Shown in pieces: positions 34,362-47,900 of a DNA stretch of 64,000 bases. The number at the start of each line of letters is the position of its first letter. The stretch's first letter is position 1. The position numbers were made by a program, and so were the translations under genes. The DNA is from Liolophura sinensis (Eukaryota; Mollusca; Polyplacophora; Chitonida; Chitonidae), in the NCBI RefSeq assembly GCF_032854445.1, contig NW_027018044.1, positions 1 to 64,000 of the forward strand, in the 5' to 3' direction. Below the pieces are notes generated by a model. It was not told the origin of the DNA and searched no databases. It was given only the letters and a program-made list of their open reading frames with translations.

Positions 34362-36000
34362 ACCAGGTAAAAATTCAAAAGTGGAAAAACTGTTCCAGTG
34401 CTGCTGGTAAGAGGCTAATCCGACGTATTTTGTGACGAGAAATCGAATGGTGCAAACCGCGTTGCTCTCCGACCAATACTTTTGGCTGTAGCGACAATTG
34501 ATTGATCATTGATGTCATAATCACGTGCCCAGCAACGGCTCTTACTCCATGGAAACCAGGGATATTTGCAATTTTTTAACAGCTGCCGATGCCTGGCCCA
34601 ATTCGACATCTTTTGGCACCTTAAAAATGTGGGTCAGTGTTTAGTTGTACATTTTACAGCAGACTGTATCAAGTACCTTGTGTTTTTTATGTACAAATGG
34701 CCTGGTTTTTCTACACGTAGATAAAGACATTGAGATTGTCTTGGACTTAGAAGTAAGACAATTGCTGGGTGAGTTAAATAGGCTTGGCCCAAAGATTTCA
34801 GGTCTTCTGGGCTACCGAAGGGCACATAACTTATAGTCAAAACTTGAATATAGTAATGACCAGTCGCGATTGTACAGAGTACAGTGTAGCCGATTTCAAT
34901 TAACAAAAAGACCAGGCAAAAATGCAAAAGTGGAAAAACTGTTCCAGTGCTACTAATAAGAGACTAATCCGACGTATTTTGTGACGAGAAATCGAATGGT
35001 GCAATCCGCGTTGCTCTCCGACCAATACTTTTGGCTGTAGCGACAATTGAATGATCATTTATGTCAAAATCACGTGCGTAGCAACGGCTCTTACTCCATG
35101 GAAACCAGGGAAATTTGCAATTTTTCAACAGCTGCCGATGCCTGGCTCAATTCCGCATCTTTTGGCACCTTACTGAAGTGGGTTAGTGTTCAGTTGTACT
35201 TTTTACAACAGACTGTATCAAGTACCTTGTGTTTTTCACGTACAAATGGTGTGGTTTTTTCTACACGTAGATAAAGACATTGAGATTGTCTTGCACTTAA
35301 AAGTAAGGCAATTGCTGGGTGAGTTAAATGGGCATAGCCCAAAGATTTGACGTCTTCTGGGCTACCGAAGGGCACATAACTTATAGTCAAAAGTTGAATA
35401 TAGTAATGACCAGTCGCGATTGTACAGAGTACAGTTTAGCCGATTTCAATTATCAAAAAGACCAGGCAAAAATGCAAAAGTGGAAAAACTGTTCCAGTGC
35501 TACTAGTAAGAGGCTAATCCGACGTATTTTGTGACGACAAATCGAATGGTGCAATCCGCGTTGCTCTCCGACCAATACTTTTGGCTGTAGCGACAGATCA
35601 ATGATCATTGATGTCATAATCACGTGCCCAGCAACGGCTCTTACTCCATGGAAACCAGGGATATTTGCAATTTTTTAACAGCTGCCGATGCCTGGCCCAA
35701 TTCCACATCTTTTGGCACCTTATAAATGTGGGTCAGTGTTTAGTTGTACTTTTTACAGCAGACTGTATCAAGTACCTTGTGTTTTTTATGTACAAATGGT
35801 GTGGTTTTTCTACACGTAGATAAAGACATTGAGATTGTCTTGCACTTAGAAGTAAGACAATTGCTGGGTGAGTTAAATGGGCTTAGCCGAAAGATTTGAC
35901 GTCTTCTGGGCTACCGAAGGGCACATAACTTATAATCAAAAGTTGAATATAGTAATGACCAGTCGCGATTGTACAGAGTACAGTGTAGCCGATTTCAATT

Positions 36001-36021
36001 AACAAAAACAAAAAAACCAGG
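36001..36021 (+). repeat. 6-bp A-rich insertion, second copy in U65
   Basis: Same AACAAAAACAAAAAAACC variant and downstream GGTAAAAATTC as at 34341, about 1,655 bp away (three units plus indels). The following bases differ slightly (AAAAGTAGAAAAACTG here, AAAAGTGGAAAAACTG there). Confidence 0.88.
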
Positions 36022-39000
36022 TAAAAATTCAAAAGTAGAAAAACTGTTCCAGTGCTGCTGGTAAGAGGCTAATCCGACGTATTTTGTGACGAGAAATCAA
36101 ATGGTGCAAACCGCGTTGCTCTCCGACCAATACTTTTGGCTGTAGCGACAGATCAATGATCATTGATGTCATAATCACGTGCCCAGCAACGGCTCTTACT
36201 CCATGGAAACCAGGGATATTTGCAATTTTTTAACAGCTGCCGATGCCTGGCCCAATTCTGCATCTTTTGGCACCTTAAAAATGTGGGTCAGTGTTTAGTT
36301 GTACTTTTTACAGCAGACTGTATCAAGTACCTTGTGTTTTTTATGTACAAATGGTGTGGTTTTTCTACACATAGATAAAGACATTGAGATTGTCTTGGAC
36401 TTAGAAGTAAGACAATTGCTGGGTGAATTAAATGGGCTTGGCCCAAAGATTTCAGGTCTTCTGGGCTACCGAAGGGCACATAACTTATAGTCAAAAGTTG
36501 AATATAGTAATGACCAGTCGCGATTGTACAGAGTACAGTGTAGCCGATTTCAATTAACAAAAAGACCAGGCAAAAATGCAAAAGTGGACAAACTGTTCCA
36601 GTGCTACCAATAAGAGACTAATCCGACGTATTTTGTGACGAGAAATCGAATGGTGCAATCCGCGTTGCTCTCCGACCAATACTTTTGGCTGTAGCGACAA
36701 TTGAATGATCATTGATGTCATAATCACGTGCCCAGCAACGGCTCTTACTCCATGGAAACCAGGGATATTTGCAATTTTTTAACAGCTGCCGATGCCTGGC
36801 CCAATTCCACATCTTTTGGCACCTTATAAATGTGGGTCAGTGTTTAGTTGTACTTTTTACAGCAGACTGTATCAAGTACCTTGTGTTTTTTATGTACAAA
36901 TGGTGTGGTTTTTCTACACGTAGATAAAGACATTGAGATTGTCTTGGACTTAGAAGTAACACAATTGCTGGGTGAGTTAAATGGGCTTAGCCGAAAGATT
37001 TCAGGTCTTCTGGGCTACCGAAGTGCACATAACTTATAGTCAAAAGTTGAATATAGTAATGACCAGTCGCGATTGTACAGAGTACAGTGTAGCCGGTTTC
37101 AATTAACAAAAAGACCAGGTAAAGATGCAAAAGTGGAAAAACTGTTCCAGTGCTGCTGGTAAGAGGCTAATCCGACGTATTTTGTGACGATAAATCGAAT
37201 CGTGCAAACCGCGTTGCTCTCCGACCAATACTTTTGGCTGTAGTGACAATTGAATGATCATTTATGTCATAATCACGTGCCCAGCAACGGCTCTTACTCC
37301 ATGGAAACCAGGGAAATTTGCAATTTTTCAACAGCTGCCGATGCCTGGCTCAATTCCACATCTTTTGGCACCTTACTGAAGTGGGTCAGTGTTCAGTTGT
37401 ACTTTTTACAGCAGACTGTATCAAGTACCTTCTGGTTTTCACGTACAAATGGTGTGGTTTTTCTACACGTAGATAAAGACATTGAGATTGTCTTGGACTT
37501 AGAAGTAAGGCAATTGCTGGGTGAGTTAAATGGGCTTGGCCCAAAGATTTGACGTCTTCTGGGCTACCGAAGGGCACATAACTTATAGTCAAAAGTTGAA
37601 TATAGTAATGACCAGTCGCGATTGTACAGAGTACAGTGTAGCCGATTTCAATTCACAAAAAGACCAGGCAAAAATGCAAAAGTGGAAAAACTGTTCCAGT
37701 GCTACTAGTAAGAGCCTAATCCGACGTATTTTGTGACGAGAAATCGAATGGTGCAACCCGCGTTGCTCTCCGACCAATACTTTTGGCTGTAGCGACAATT
37801 GAATGATAATTTATGTCAAAATCACGTGCGTAGCAACGGCTCTTACTCCATGGAAACCAGGGAAATTTGCAATTTTTCAACAGGTGCCGATGCCTGGCTC
37901 AATTCCGCATCTTTTGGTACCTTACTGAAGTGGGTTAGTGTTCAGTTGTACTTTTTACAGCAGACTGTATCAAGTACCTTGTGTTTTTCACGTACAAATG
38001 GTGTGGTTTTTCTACACGTAGATAAAGACATTGAGATTGTCTTGCACTTAGAAGTAAGGCAATTGCTGGGTGAGTTAAATGGGCTTAGCCCAAAGATTTC
38101 AGGTCTTCTGGGCTACCGAAGGGCACATAACTTATAGTCAAAAGTTGAATATAGTAATGACCAGTCGCGATTGTACAGAGTGCAGGGTAGCCGATTTCAA
38201 TTAACAAAAAGACCAGGCAAAAATGCAAAAGTGGAAAAACTGTTCCAGTGCTGCTGGTAAGAGGCTAATCCGACGTATTTTGTGACGACAAATCGAATGG
38301 TGCAAACCGCGTTGCTCTCCGACCAATACTTTTGCCTGTAGTGACAATTGAATGATCATTTATGTCATAATCACGTGCCCAGCAACGGCTTTTACTCCAT
38401 GGAAACCAGGGATATTTGCAATTTTTCAACAGCTGCCGATGCCTAGCTGAATTCCGCATCTTTTGGCACCTTATTCATGTGGGTCTGTGGTCAGTTGTAC
38501 TTTTTACAGCAGACTGTATCAAGTACCTTGTGTTTTTCACGTACAAATGGTGTGGTTTTTCTACACGTAGATAAAGACATTGAGATTGTCTTGCACTTAG
38601 AAGTAAGGCAATTGCTGGGTGAGTTAAATGGGCTTAGCCCAAAGATTTCAGGTCTTCTGGGCTACCGATGGGCACATAACTTATAGTCAAAAGTTGAATA
38701 TAGTAATGACCAGTCGCGATTGTACAGAGTGCAGTGTAGCCGGTTTCAATTAACAAAAAGACCAGGCAAAAATGCAAAAGTGGAAAAACTGTTCCAGTGC
38801 TACGAGTAAGAGCCTAATCCGACGTATTTTGTGACGAGAAATCGAATGGTGCAATCCGCGTTGCTCTCCGACCAATACGTTTGGCTGTAGCGACAATTGA
38901 ATGATCATTGATGTCATAATCACGTGCCCAGCAACGGCTCTTACTCCATGGAAACCAGGGATATTTGCAATTTTTTAACAGCTGCCGATGCCTGGCCCAA

Positions 39001-41092
39001 TTCCACATCTTTTGGCACCTTATAAATGTGGGTCAGTGTTTAGTTATATTTTTTACAGCAGACTGTATCAAGTACCTTGTGTTTTTTATGTACAAATGGT
39101 GTGGTTTTTCTACACGTAGATAAAGACATTGAGATTGTCTTGGACTTAGAAGTAACACAATTGCTGGGTGAGTTAAATGGGCTTAGCCGAAAGATTTCAG
39201 GTCTTCTGGGCTACCGAAGGGCACATAACTTATAGTCAAAAGTTGAATATAGTAATGACCAGTCGCGATTGTACAGAGTACAGTGTAGCCGGTTTCAATT
39301 AACAAAAAGACCAGGTAAAGATGCAAAAGTGGAAAACCTGTTCCAGTGCTGCTGGTAAGAGGCTAATCCGACGTATTTTGTGACGACAAATCGAATGGTG
39401 CAAACCGCGTTGCTCTCCGACCAATACTTTTGGCTGTAGTGACAATTGAATGATCATTTATGTCATAACCACGTGCCCAGCAACGGCTCTTACTCCATGG
39501 AAACCAGGGAAATTTGCAATTTTTCAACAGCTGCCGATGCCTGGCTCAATTCCGCATCTTTTGGCACCTTACTGAAGTGGGTCAGTGTTCAGTTGTACTT
39601 TTTACAGCAGACTGTATCAAGTACCTTCTGGTTTTCACGTACAAATGGTGTGGTTTTTCTACACGTAGATAAAGACATTGAGATTGTCTTGCACTTAGAA
39701 GTAAGGCAATTGCTGGGTGAGTTAAATGGGCTTGGCCCAAAGATTTCAGGTCTTCTGGGCTACCGAAGGGCACATAACTTATAGTCAAAAGTTGAATATA
39801 GTAATGACCAGTCGCGATTGTACAGAGTACAGTGTAGCCGATTTCAATTAACAAAAAGACCAGGCAAAAATGCAAAAGTGGAAAAACTGTTCCAGTGCTA
39901 CTAGTAAGAGCCTTATCCGACGTATTTTGTGACGAGAAATCGAATGGTGCAATCCGCGTTGCTCTCCGACCAATACTTTTGGCTGTAGCGACAATTGAAT
40001 GATCATTTATGTCATAATCACGTGCGTAGCAACGGCTCTTACTCCATGGAAACCAGGGAAATTTGCAATTTTTCAACAGCTGCCGATGCCTGGCTCAATT
40101 CCGCATCTTTTGGCACCTTACTGAAGTGGGTTAGTGTTCAGTTGTACTTTTTACAGCAGACTGTATCAAGTACCTTGTGTTTTTCACGTACAAATGGTGT
40201 GGTTTTTCTACACGTAGATAAAGACATTGAGATTGTCTTGGACTTAGAAGTAAGACAATTGCTGGGTGAGTTAAATGGGCTTGGCCTAAAGGTTTCAGGT
40301 CTTCTGGGCTACTGAAGGGCACATAACTTATAGTCAAAAGTTGAATATAGTAATGACCAGTCGCGATTGTACAGAGTACAGTTTAGCCGATTTCAATTAA
40401 CAATAAGACCAGGCAAAAATGCAAAAGTGGAAAAACTGTTCCAGTGCTGCTGGTAAGAGGCTAATCCGACGTATTTTGTGACGACAAATCGAATGGTGCA
40501 AACCGCGTTGCTCTCCGACTAATACTTTTGCCTGTAGTGACAATTGAATGATCATTTATGTCATAATCACGTGCCCAGCAACGGCTCTTACTCCATGGAA
40601 ACCAGGGAAATTTGCAATTTTTCAACAGCTGCCGATGCCTGGCTCAATTCCGCATCTTTTGGCACCTTATTCATGTGGGTCAGTGTTTAGTTGTACTTTT
40701 TACAGCAGACTGTATCAAGTACCTTGTGTTTTTCACGTACAAATGGTGTGGTTTTTCTACACGTAGATAAAGACATTGAGATTGTCTTGCACTTAGAAGT
40801 AAGGCAATTGCTGGGTGAGTTAAATGGGCTTGGCCCAAAGATTTCAGGTCTTCTGGGCTACCGAAGGGCACATAACTTATAGTCAAAAGTTGAATATAGT
40901 AATGACCAGTCGCGATTGTACAGAGTACAGTTTAGCCGATTTCAATTAACAAAAAGACGAAGCAAAAATGCAAAAGTGGAAAAACTGTTCCAGTGCTACG
41001 AGTAAGAGCCTAATCCCACGTATTTTGTGACGAGAAATCGAATGGTGCAATCCGCGTTGCTCTCCGACCAATACTTTTGGCTGTAGCGACAA

Positions 41093-44000
41093 TTGAATGA
41101 TCATTGATGTCATAATCACGTGCGTAGCAACGGCTCTTACTCCATGGAAACCAGGGAAATTTGCAATTTTTCAACAGCTGCCGATGCCTGGCTCAATTCC
41201 GCATCTTTTGGCACCTTATTCATGTGGGTCTGTGGTCAGTTGTACTTTTTACAGCAGACTGTATCAAGTACCTTGTGTTTATTATGTACAAATGGTCTGG
41301 TTTTTCTACACGTAGATAAAGACATTGAGATTGTCTTGGACTTAGAAGTAAGACAATTGCTGGGTGAGTTAAATGGGCTTGGCCCAAAGATTTCAGGTCT
41401 TCTGGGCTACTGAAGGGCACATAACTTATAGTCAAAAGTTGAATATAGTAATGACCAGTCGCGATTGTACAGAGTGCAGTGTAGCCGGTTTCAATTAACA
41501 AAAAGACCAGGCAAAAATGCAAAAGTGGAAAAACTGTTCCAGTGCTGCTGGTAAGAGGCTAATCCGACGTATTTTGTGACGACAAATCGAATGGTGCAAA
41601 CCGTGTTGCTCTCCGACCAATACTTTTGCCTGTAGTGACAATTGAATGATCATTTATGTCATAATCACGTGCCCAGCAACGGCTCTTACTCCATGGAAAC
41701 CAGGGATATTTGCAATTTTTCAACAGCTGCCGATGCCTAGCCCAATTCCGCATCTTTTGGCACCTTATTCATGTGGGTCTGTGGTCAGTTGTACTTTTTA
41801 CAGCAGACTGTATCAAGTACCTTGTGTTTTTCACGTACAAATGGTGTGGTTTTTCTACACGTAGATAAAGACATTAAGATTGTCTTGCACTTAGAAGTAA
41901 GGCAATTGCTGGGTGAGTTAAATGGGCTTAGCCCAAAGATTTCAGGTCTTCTGGGCTACCGAAGGGCACATAACTTATAGTCAAAAGTTGAATATAGTAA
42001 TGACCAGTCGCGATTGTACAGAGTACAGTGTAGCCGATTTCAATTAACAAAAAGACCAGGCAAAAATGCAAAAGTGGAAAAACTGTTCCAGTGCTACTAA
42101 TAAGAGACTAATCCGACGTATTTTGTGACGAGAAATCGAATGGTGCAATCCGCGTTGCTCTCCGACCAATGCTTTTGGCTGTAGCGACAATTGAATGATC
42201 ATTTATGTCATAATCACGTGCGTAGCAACGGCTCTTACTCCATGGAAACCAGGGAAATTTGCAATTTTTCAACAGCTGCCGATGCCTGGCTCAATTCCGC
42301 ATCTTTTGGCACCTTACTGAAGTGGGTCAGTGTTCAGTTGTACTTTTTACAGCAGACTGTATCAAGTACCTTGTGTTTTTCACGTACAAATGGTGTGGTT
42401 TTTCTACACGTAGATAAAGACATTGAGATTGTCTTGCACTTAGAAGTAAGGCAATTGCTGGGTGAGTTAAATGGGCTTAGCCCAAAGATTTCAGGTCTTC
42501 TGGGCTACCGATGGGCACATAACTTATAGTCAAAAGTTGAATATAGTAATGACCAGTCGCGATTGTACAGAGTGCAGTGTAGCCGGTTTCAATTAACAAA
42601 AAGACCAGGCAAAAATGCAAAAGTGGAAAAACTGTTCCAGTGCTACTAGTAAGAAACTAATCCGACGTATTTTGTGACGAGAAATCGAATGGTGCAATCC
42701 GCGTTGCTCTCCGACCAATACTTTTGGCTGTAGCGACAGATCAATGATCATTGATGTCATAATCACGTGCCCAGCAACGGCTCTTACTCCATGGAAACCA
42801 GGGATATTTGCAATTTTTTAACAGCTGCCGATGCCTGGCCCAATTCCGCATCTTTTGGCACCTTATTCATGTGGGTCTGTGGTCAGTTGTACTTTTTACA
42901 GCAGACTGTATCAAGTACCTTGTGTTTTTCACGTACAAATGGTGTGGTTTTTCTACACGTAGATAAAGACATTGAGATTGTCTTGCACTTAGAAGTAAGG
43001 CAATTGCTGGGTGAGTTAAATGGGCTTGGCCCAAAGATTTCAGGTCTTCTGGGCTACCGAAGGGCACATAACTTATAGTCAAAAGTTGAATATAGTAATG
43101 ACCAGTCGCGATTGTACAGAGTACAGTTTAGCCGATTTCAATTAACAAAAAGACCAGGCAAAAATGCAAAAGTGGAAAAACTGTTCCAGTGCTACTACTA
43201 AGAGGCTAATCCGACGTATTTTGTGACGACAAATCGAATGGTGCAATCCGCGTTGCTCTCCGACCAATACTTTTGGCTGTAGCGACGATTGAATGATCAT
43301 TGATGTCAAAATCACGTGCCCAGCAACGGCTCTTACTCCATGGAAACCAGGGATATTTCCAATTTTTTAACAGCTGCCGATGCCTGGCCCAATTCCACAT
43401 CTTTTGGCACCTTATAAATGTGGGTCAGTGTTTAGTTGTACTTTTTACAGCAGACTGTATCAAGTACCTTTTGTTTTTTATGTACAAATGGTGTGGTTTT
43501 TCTACACGTAGATAAAGACATTGAGATTGTCTTGGACTTAGAAGTAACACAATTGCTGGGTGAGTTAAATGGGCTTAGCCGAAAGATTTCAGGTCTTCTG
43601 GGCTACCGAAGGGCACATAACTTATAGTCAAAAGTTGAATATAGTAATGACCAGTCGCGATTGTACAGAGTGCAGGGTAGCCGATTTCAATTAACAAAAA
43701 GACCAGGCAAAAATGCAAAAGTGGAAAAACTGTTCCAGTGCTGCTGGTAAGAGGCTAATCCGACGTATTTTGTGACGACAAATCGAATGGTGCAAACTGC
43801 GTTGCTCTCCGACCAATACTTTTGCCTGTAGTGACAATTGAATGATCATTTATGTCACAATCACGTGCCCAGCAACGGCTTTTACTCCATGGAAACCAGG
43901 GATATTTGCAATTTTTCAACAGCTGCCGATGCCTAGCTGAATTCCGCATCTTTTGGCACCTTATTCATGTGGGTCTGTGGTCAGTTGTACTTTTTACAGC

Positions 44001-44935
44001 AGACTGTATCAAGTACCTTGTGTTTTTCACGTACAAATGGTGTGGTTTTTCTACACGTAGATAAAGACATTGAGATTGTCTTGCACTTAGAAGTAAGGCA
44101 ATTGCTGGGTGAGTTAAATGGGCTTAGCCCAAAGATTTCAGGTCTTCTGGGCTACCGATGGGCACATAACTTATAGTCAAAAGTTGAATATAGTAATGAC
44201 CAGTCGCGATTGTACAGAGTGCAGTGTAGCCGGTTTCAATTAACAAAAAGACCAGGCAAAAATGCAAAAGTGGAAAAACTGTTCCAGTGCTACGAGTAAG
44301 AGCCTAATCCGACGTATTTTGTGACGAGAAATCGAATGGTGCAATCCGCGTTGCTCTCCGACCAATACTTTTGGCTGTAGCGACAATTGAATGATCATTG
44401 ATGTCATAATCACGTGCCCAGCAACGGCTCTTACTCCATGGAAACCAGGGAAATTTGCAATTTTTCAACAGCTGCCGATGCCTGGCTCAATTCCGCATCT
44501 TTTGGCACCTTACTGAAGTGGGTCAGTGTTCAGTTGTACTTTTTACAGCAGACTGTATCAAGTACCTTGTGTTTTTCACGTACAAATGGTGTGGTTTTTC
44601 TACACGTAGATAAAGACATTGAGATTGTCTTGCACTTAGAAGTAAGGCAATTGCTGGGTGAGTTAAATGGGCTTGGCCCAAAGATTTCAGGTCTTCTGGG
44701 CTACCGATGGGCACATAACTTATAGTCAAATGTTGAATATAGTAATGACCAGTCGCGATTGTACAGAGTGCAGTGTAGCCGGTTTCAATTAACAAAAAGA
44801 CCAGGCAAAAATGCAAAAGTGGAAAAACTGTTCCAGTGCTACGAGTAAGAGCCTAATCCGACGTATTTTGTGACGAGAAATCGAATGGTGCAATCCGCGT
44901 TGCTCTCCGACCAATACTTTTGGCTGTAGCGACAA
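41093..44935 (+). repeat. 7-unit higher-order repeat, copy 1 (U75-U81)
   Basis: Unit starts are 41093, 41642, 42191, 42740, 43289, 43838 and 44387. The order is: C with TTTATTATGTAC; C with CCTAGCCC and ACATTAAGATTG; A ending in GCTACTAGTAAGAAAC; a B-start/C-middle hybrid; B with AAGTAACACAATTG, GATGTCAAAATC and ATTTCCAATTTT; C with CCTAGCTGAATTCC and CGGCTTTTACTCC; A with GTCAAATGTTGAATATAG. The block length is exactly 7 x 549 = 3,843 bp, and the same private variants recur in the next block. Confidence 0.88.
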
Positions 44936-47900
44936 TTGAATGATCATTGATGTCATAATCACGTGCGTAGCAACGGCTCTTACTCCATGGAAACCAGGGA
45001 AATTTGCAATTTTTCAACAGCTGCCGATGCCTGGCTCAATTCCGCATCTTTTGGCACCTTATTCATGTGGGTCTGTGGTCAGTTGTATTTTTTACAGCAG
45101 ACTGTATCAAGTACCTTGTGTTTATTATGTACAAATGGTCTGGTTTTTCTACACGTAGATAAAGACATTGAGATTGTCTTGGACTTAGAAGTAAGACAAT
45201 TGCTGGGTGAGTTAAATGGGCTTGGCCCAAAGATTTCAGGTCTTCTGGGCTACTGAAGGGCACATAACTTATAGTCAAAAGTTGAATATAGTAATGACCA
45301 GTCGCGATTGTACAGAGTGCAGTGTAGGCGGTTTCAATTAACAAAAAGACCAGGCAAAAATGCAAAAGTGGAAAAACTGTTCCAGTGCTGCTGGTAAGAG
45401 GCTAATCCGACGTATTTTGTGACGACAAATCGAATGGTGCAAACCGTGTTGCTCTCCGACCAATACTTTTGCCTGTAGTGACAATTGAATGATCATTTAT
45501 GTCATAATCACGTGCCCAGCAACGGCTCTTACTCCATGGAAACCAGGGATATTTGCAATTTTTCAACAGCTGCCGATGCCTAGCTCAATTCCGCATCTTT
45601 TGGCACCTTATTCATGTGGGTCTGTGGTCAGTTGTACTTTTTACAGCAGACTGTATCAAGTACCTTGTGATTTTCACGTACAAATGGTGTGGTTTTTCTA
45701 CACGTAGATAAAGACATTAAGATTGTCTTGCACTTAGAAGTAAGGCAATTGCTGGGTGAGTTAAATGGGCTTAGCCCAAAGATTTCAGGTCTTCTGGGCT
45801 ACCGAAGGGCACATAACTTATAGTCAAAAGTTGAATATAGTAATGACCAGTCGCGATTGTACAGAGTACAGTGTAGCCGATTTCAATTAACAAAAAGACC
45901 AGGCAAAAATGCAAAAGTGGAAAAACTGTTCCAGTGCTACTAATAAGAGACTAATCCGACGTATTTTGTGACGAGAAATCGAATGGTGCAATCCGCGTTG
46001 CTCTCCGACCAATGCTTTTGGCTGTAGCGACAATTGAATGATCATTTATGTCATAATCACGTGCGTAGCAACGGCTCTTACTCCATGGAAACCAGGGAAA
46101 TTTGCAATTTTTCAACAGCTGCCGATGCCTGGCTCAATTCCGCATCTTTTGGCACCTTACTGAAGTGGGTCAGTGTTCAGTTGTACTTTTTACAGCAGAC
46201 TGTATCAAGTACCTTGTGTTTTTCACGTACAAATGGTGTGGTTTTTCTACACGTAGATAAAGACATTGAGATTGTCTTGCACTTAGAAGTAAGGCAATTG
46301 CTGGGTGAGTTAAATGGGCTTAGCCCAAAGATTTCAGGTCTTCTGGGCTACCGATGGGCACATAACTTATAGTCAAAAGTTGAATATAGTAATGACCAGT
46401 CGCGATTGTACAGAGTGCAGTGTAGCCGGTTTCAATTAACAAAAAGACCAGGCAAAAATGCAAAAGTGGAAAAACTGTTCCAGTGCTACTAGTAAGAAAC
46501 TAATCCGACGTATTTTGTGACGAGAAATCGAATGGTGCAATCCGCGTTGCTCTCCGACCAATACTTTTGGCTGTAGCGACAGATCAATGATCATTGATGT
46601 CATAATCACGTGCCCAGCAACGGCTCTTACTCCATGGAAACCAGGGATATTTGCAATTTTTTAACAGCTGCCGATGCCTGGCCCAATTCCGCATCTTTTG
46701 GCACCTTATTCATGTGGGTCTGTGGTCAGTTGTACTTTTTACAGCAGACTGTATCAAGTACCTTGTGTTTTTCACGTACAAATGGTGTGGTTTTTCTACA
46801 CGTAGATAAAGACATTGAGATTGTCTTGCACTTAGAAGTAAGGCAATTGCTGGGTGAGTTAAATGGGCTTGGCCCAAAGATTTCAGGTCTTCTGGGCTAC
46901 CGAAGGGCACATAACTTATAGTCAAAAGTTGAATATAGTAATGACCAGTCGCGATTGTACAGAGTACAGTTTAGCCGATTTCAATTAACAAAAAGACCAG
47001 GCAAAAATGCAAAAGTGGAAAAACTGTTCAGTGCTAACTACTAAGAGGCTAATCCGACGTATTTTGTGACGACAAATCGAATGGTGCAATCCGCGTTGCT
47101 CTCCGACCAATACTTTTGGCTGTAGCGACGATTGAATGATCATTGATGTCAAAATCACGTGCCCAGCAACGGCTCTTACTCCATGGAACCAGGGATATTT
47201 CCAATTTTTTAACAGCTGCCGATGCCTGGCCCAATTCCACATCTTTTGGCACCTTATAAATGTGGGTCAGTGTTTAGTTGTACTTTTTACAGCAGAACTG
47301 TATCAAGTACCTTTTGTTTTTATGTACAAATGGTGTGGTTTTTCTACACGTAGATAAAGACATTGAGATTGTCTTGGACTTAGAAGTAACACAATTGCTG
47401 GGTGAGTTAAATGGGCTTAGCCGAAAGATTTCAGGTCTTCTGGGCTACCGAAGGGCACATAACTTATAGTCAAAAGTTGAATATAGTAATGACCAGTCGG
47501 CGATTGTACAGAGTACAGTGTAGCCGATTTCAATTAACAAAAAGACCAGGCCAAAGATGCAAAAGTGGAAAAACTGTTCCAGTGCTGCTGGTAAGAGGCT
47601 AATCCGGACGTATTTTGTGACGACAAATCGAATGGTGCAAACCGCGTTGCTCTCACGACCAATACTTTTGGCTGTAGTGACAATTGAATGATCATTATGT
47701 CATAATCACGTGCCCAGCAACGGCTCTTACTCCATGGAAACCAGGGAAATTTGCAATTTTTCAACAGCTGCCGATGCCTGGCTCAATTCCCGCATCTTTT
47801 GGCACCTTACTGAAGTGGGTCAGTGTTCAGTTGTACTTTTTACAGCAGACTGTATCAAGTACCTTCTGGTTTTCACGTACAAATGGTGTGGTTTTTCTAC

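Larger units (their letters stand above)
33394..41092 (+). repeat. Units U61-U74: class B re-enriched, with CTTCTGG class A subtype
   Basis: Unit starts are 33394, 33943, 34498, 35047, 35597, 36152, 36701, 37250, 37799, 38348, 38897, 39446, 39995 and 40544. Classes run B, A, B, A, B, B, B, A, A, C, B, A, A, then U74, a hybrid with ATTCATGTGGGTCAGTGTTTAG. U62, U68 and U72 share ACCTTCTGGTTTTCACG. U67 and U71 share TTAGAAGTAACACAATTG. U67-U69 and U71-U73 form near copies at exactly four units (2,196 bp). U62 and U65 are 555 bp because of an A-rich insertion. Confidence 0.84.
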
